Shown here piece after piece: positions 63,600 to 64,000 of a stretch of 64,000 nt of DNA; the first letter of the stretch is position 1, and every line of letters begins with the position of its first letter. The DNA comes from OFTM10 sp964344055 (lineage in GTDB: Bacteria; Actinomycetota; Acidimicrobiia; Acidimicrobiales; Aldehydirespiratoraceae). A program made the translations under genes and the position numbers. The notes below the pieces were generated by a model. That model was not told where the DNA came from. It saw only the letters and a program-made list of their open reading frames with translations, and made no database searches. The stretch spans positions 1 through 64,000 of the forward strand of contig CAYFLT010000012.1 of NCBI GenBank assembly GCA_964344055.1, written 5' to 3'.

Positions 63600-64000
63600 A
63601 TGCCAACCGCCCCGCCGCAACCACTGCTCCCCGGGGCAACCATCGGAATCGTCGGAGGCGGCCAGCTCGGTCGGATGCTCGCTCAGGCCGCTCGCCAACA
63701 CGGCTACCGCGTGGTCGTGTTCACCGGCGGAGCCAAGGACACCCCGGCGGGTGTGCTGGCCGACGAGGAAGTGGCGGCCACCTTCGATGACGCCACCGCG
63801 ATCGCCCAGTTCGTCCGCTCGGTCGACGTCGTCACCTGGGAGTTCGAGAACGTGGACGTCGAGGTCGCTCGGGCCGCCGAGGAGGTCGCGGTGCCGGTCC
63901 GACCCTCGGGCTCCATCATCGCCACCGCGCAGGACCGACGGCTGGAGAAGGAGGCCCTCACCGCCGCAGGTGTGCCGGTGGCGCCGTGGCGACCCGCCGC
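63600..64000 (+). CDS. purK: N5-carboxyaminoimidazole ribonucleotide synthase PurK (N-terminal part, cut by window end)
   Basis: ATG at 63600 opens a frame that runs off the window (133 codons visible). The Rossmann start TIGIVGGGQLGRMLAQAARQHGYRVVVF, then VVTWEFENVDVEVARA and AQDRRLEKEALTAAGVPVAP are the N-terminal ATP-grasp landmarks of PurK. It makes N5-CAIR from AIR, ATP and bicarbonate. Confidence 0.93.
   Translation, partial: MPTAPPQPLLPGATIGIVGGGQLGRMLAQAARQHGYRVVVFTGGAKDTPAGVLADEEVAATFDDATAIAQFVRSVDVVTWEFENVDVEVARAAEEVAVPVRPSGSIIATAQDRRLEKEALTAAGVPVAPWRPA

Overview
The window is high-GC, densely packed bacterial chromosome. Gene content points to an actinobacterium: MraZ and a division/cell-wall (dcw) cluster without ftsA, SepF and a DivIVA-like protein after ftsZ, a bacterial proteasome activator (Bpa), DUF3040, a polyprenol-phosphate mannose synthase-like enzyme, and an MtrA/MtrB/LpqB-like module. 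The thiolase/DUF35 pair, the NicX/M29-like protein and the Lys-Ala-rich tails suggest the class Acidimicrobiia, but that placement is inference. Eight N runs (seven of 10, one of 75) lie inside genes and several break the reading frame, so this looks like a draft or metagenome-derived assembly. Many neighbouring genes overlap by 4 bp (ATGA or GTGA), and these overlaps decide many of the start calls.

Layout. 1-4.0 kb: end of an unknown gene, then a minus-strand block with a GerMN lipoprotein, sensor kinase, response regulator, inositol-monophosphatase-family enzyme and small membrane protein. 4.0-7.8 kb (+): mannosyltransferase, HTH-membrane protein, Nudix hydrolase, DNA polymerase IV, DUF3040 protein. 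7.9-12.4 kb (-): moxR-DUF58-transglutaminase operon. 12.5-14.8 kb (+): ROK kinase, small conserved protein, HNH endonuclease, lipoate-ligase-like protein. 14.8-15.1 kb: regulatory region with a perfect palindrome, a LexA-like box and a 10-bp-periodic MraZ operator. 15.1-34 kb (+): mraZ, a structured leader, rsmH, ftsL-like, ftsI, murE, mraY, murD, ftsW, murG, murC, murB, ftsQ, ftsZ, pgeF, yggS, sepF, yggT, divIVA-like. murF is missing from its usual place. 34-38 kb: DksA-like protein with a histone-H1-like tail, RluD-family synthase, Rrf2 regulator (-), phosphodiesterase, Bpa. 38-45.4 kb (+): dnaE behind DnaA-box-like repeats, a GNAT-like unknown, nitroreductase, DUF35 protein, thiolase, unknown. 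45.4-52.1 kb: NicX/M29-like protein (-), methyltransferase (+), maleylpyruvate-isomerase-like protein and HrpA-like helicase (-). 52.2-58.4 kb (+): dipeptide/oligopeptide ABC transporter. 58.5-64 kb (+): purL, purQ, purC, purE, purK (cut by the window end).

The dcw and post-ftsZ genes make lipid II, build the septum and tether and position FtsZ (SepF, DivIVA-like). The pur genes supply steps of IMP synthesis. purQ carries an apparent 1-nt frameshift and purC appears to lack a conserved internal segment; both need read-level checking. No CRISPR array, insertion sequence, rRNA or tRNA was seen. The only gene-free stretch longer than 300 bases is 14827-15140, described in its own entries.
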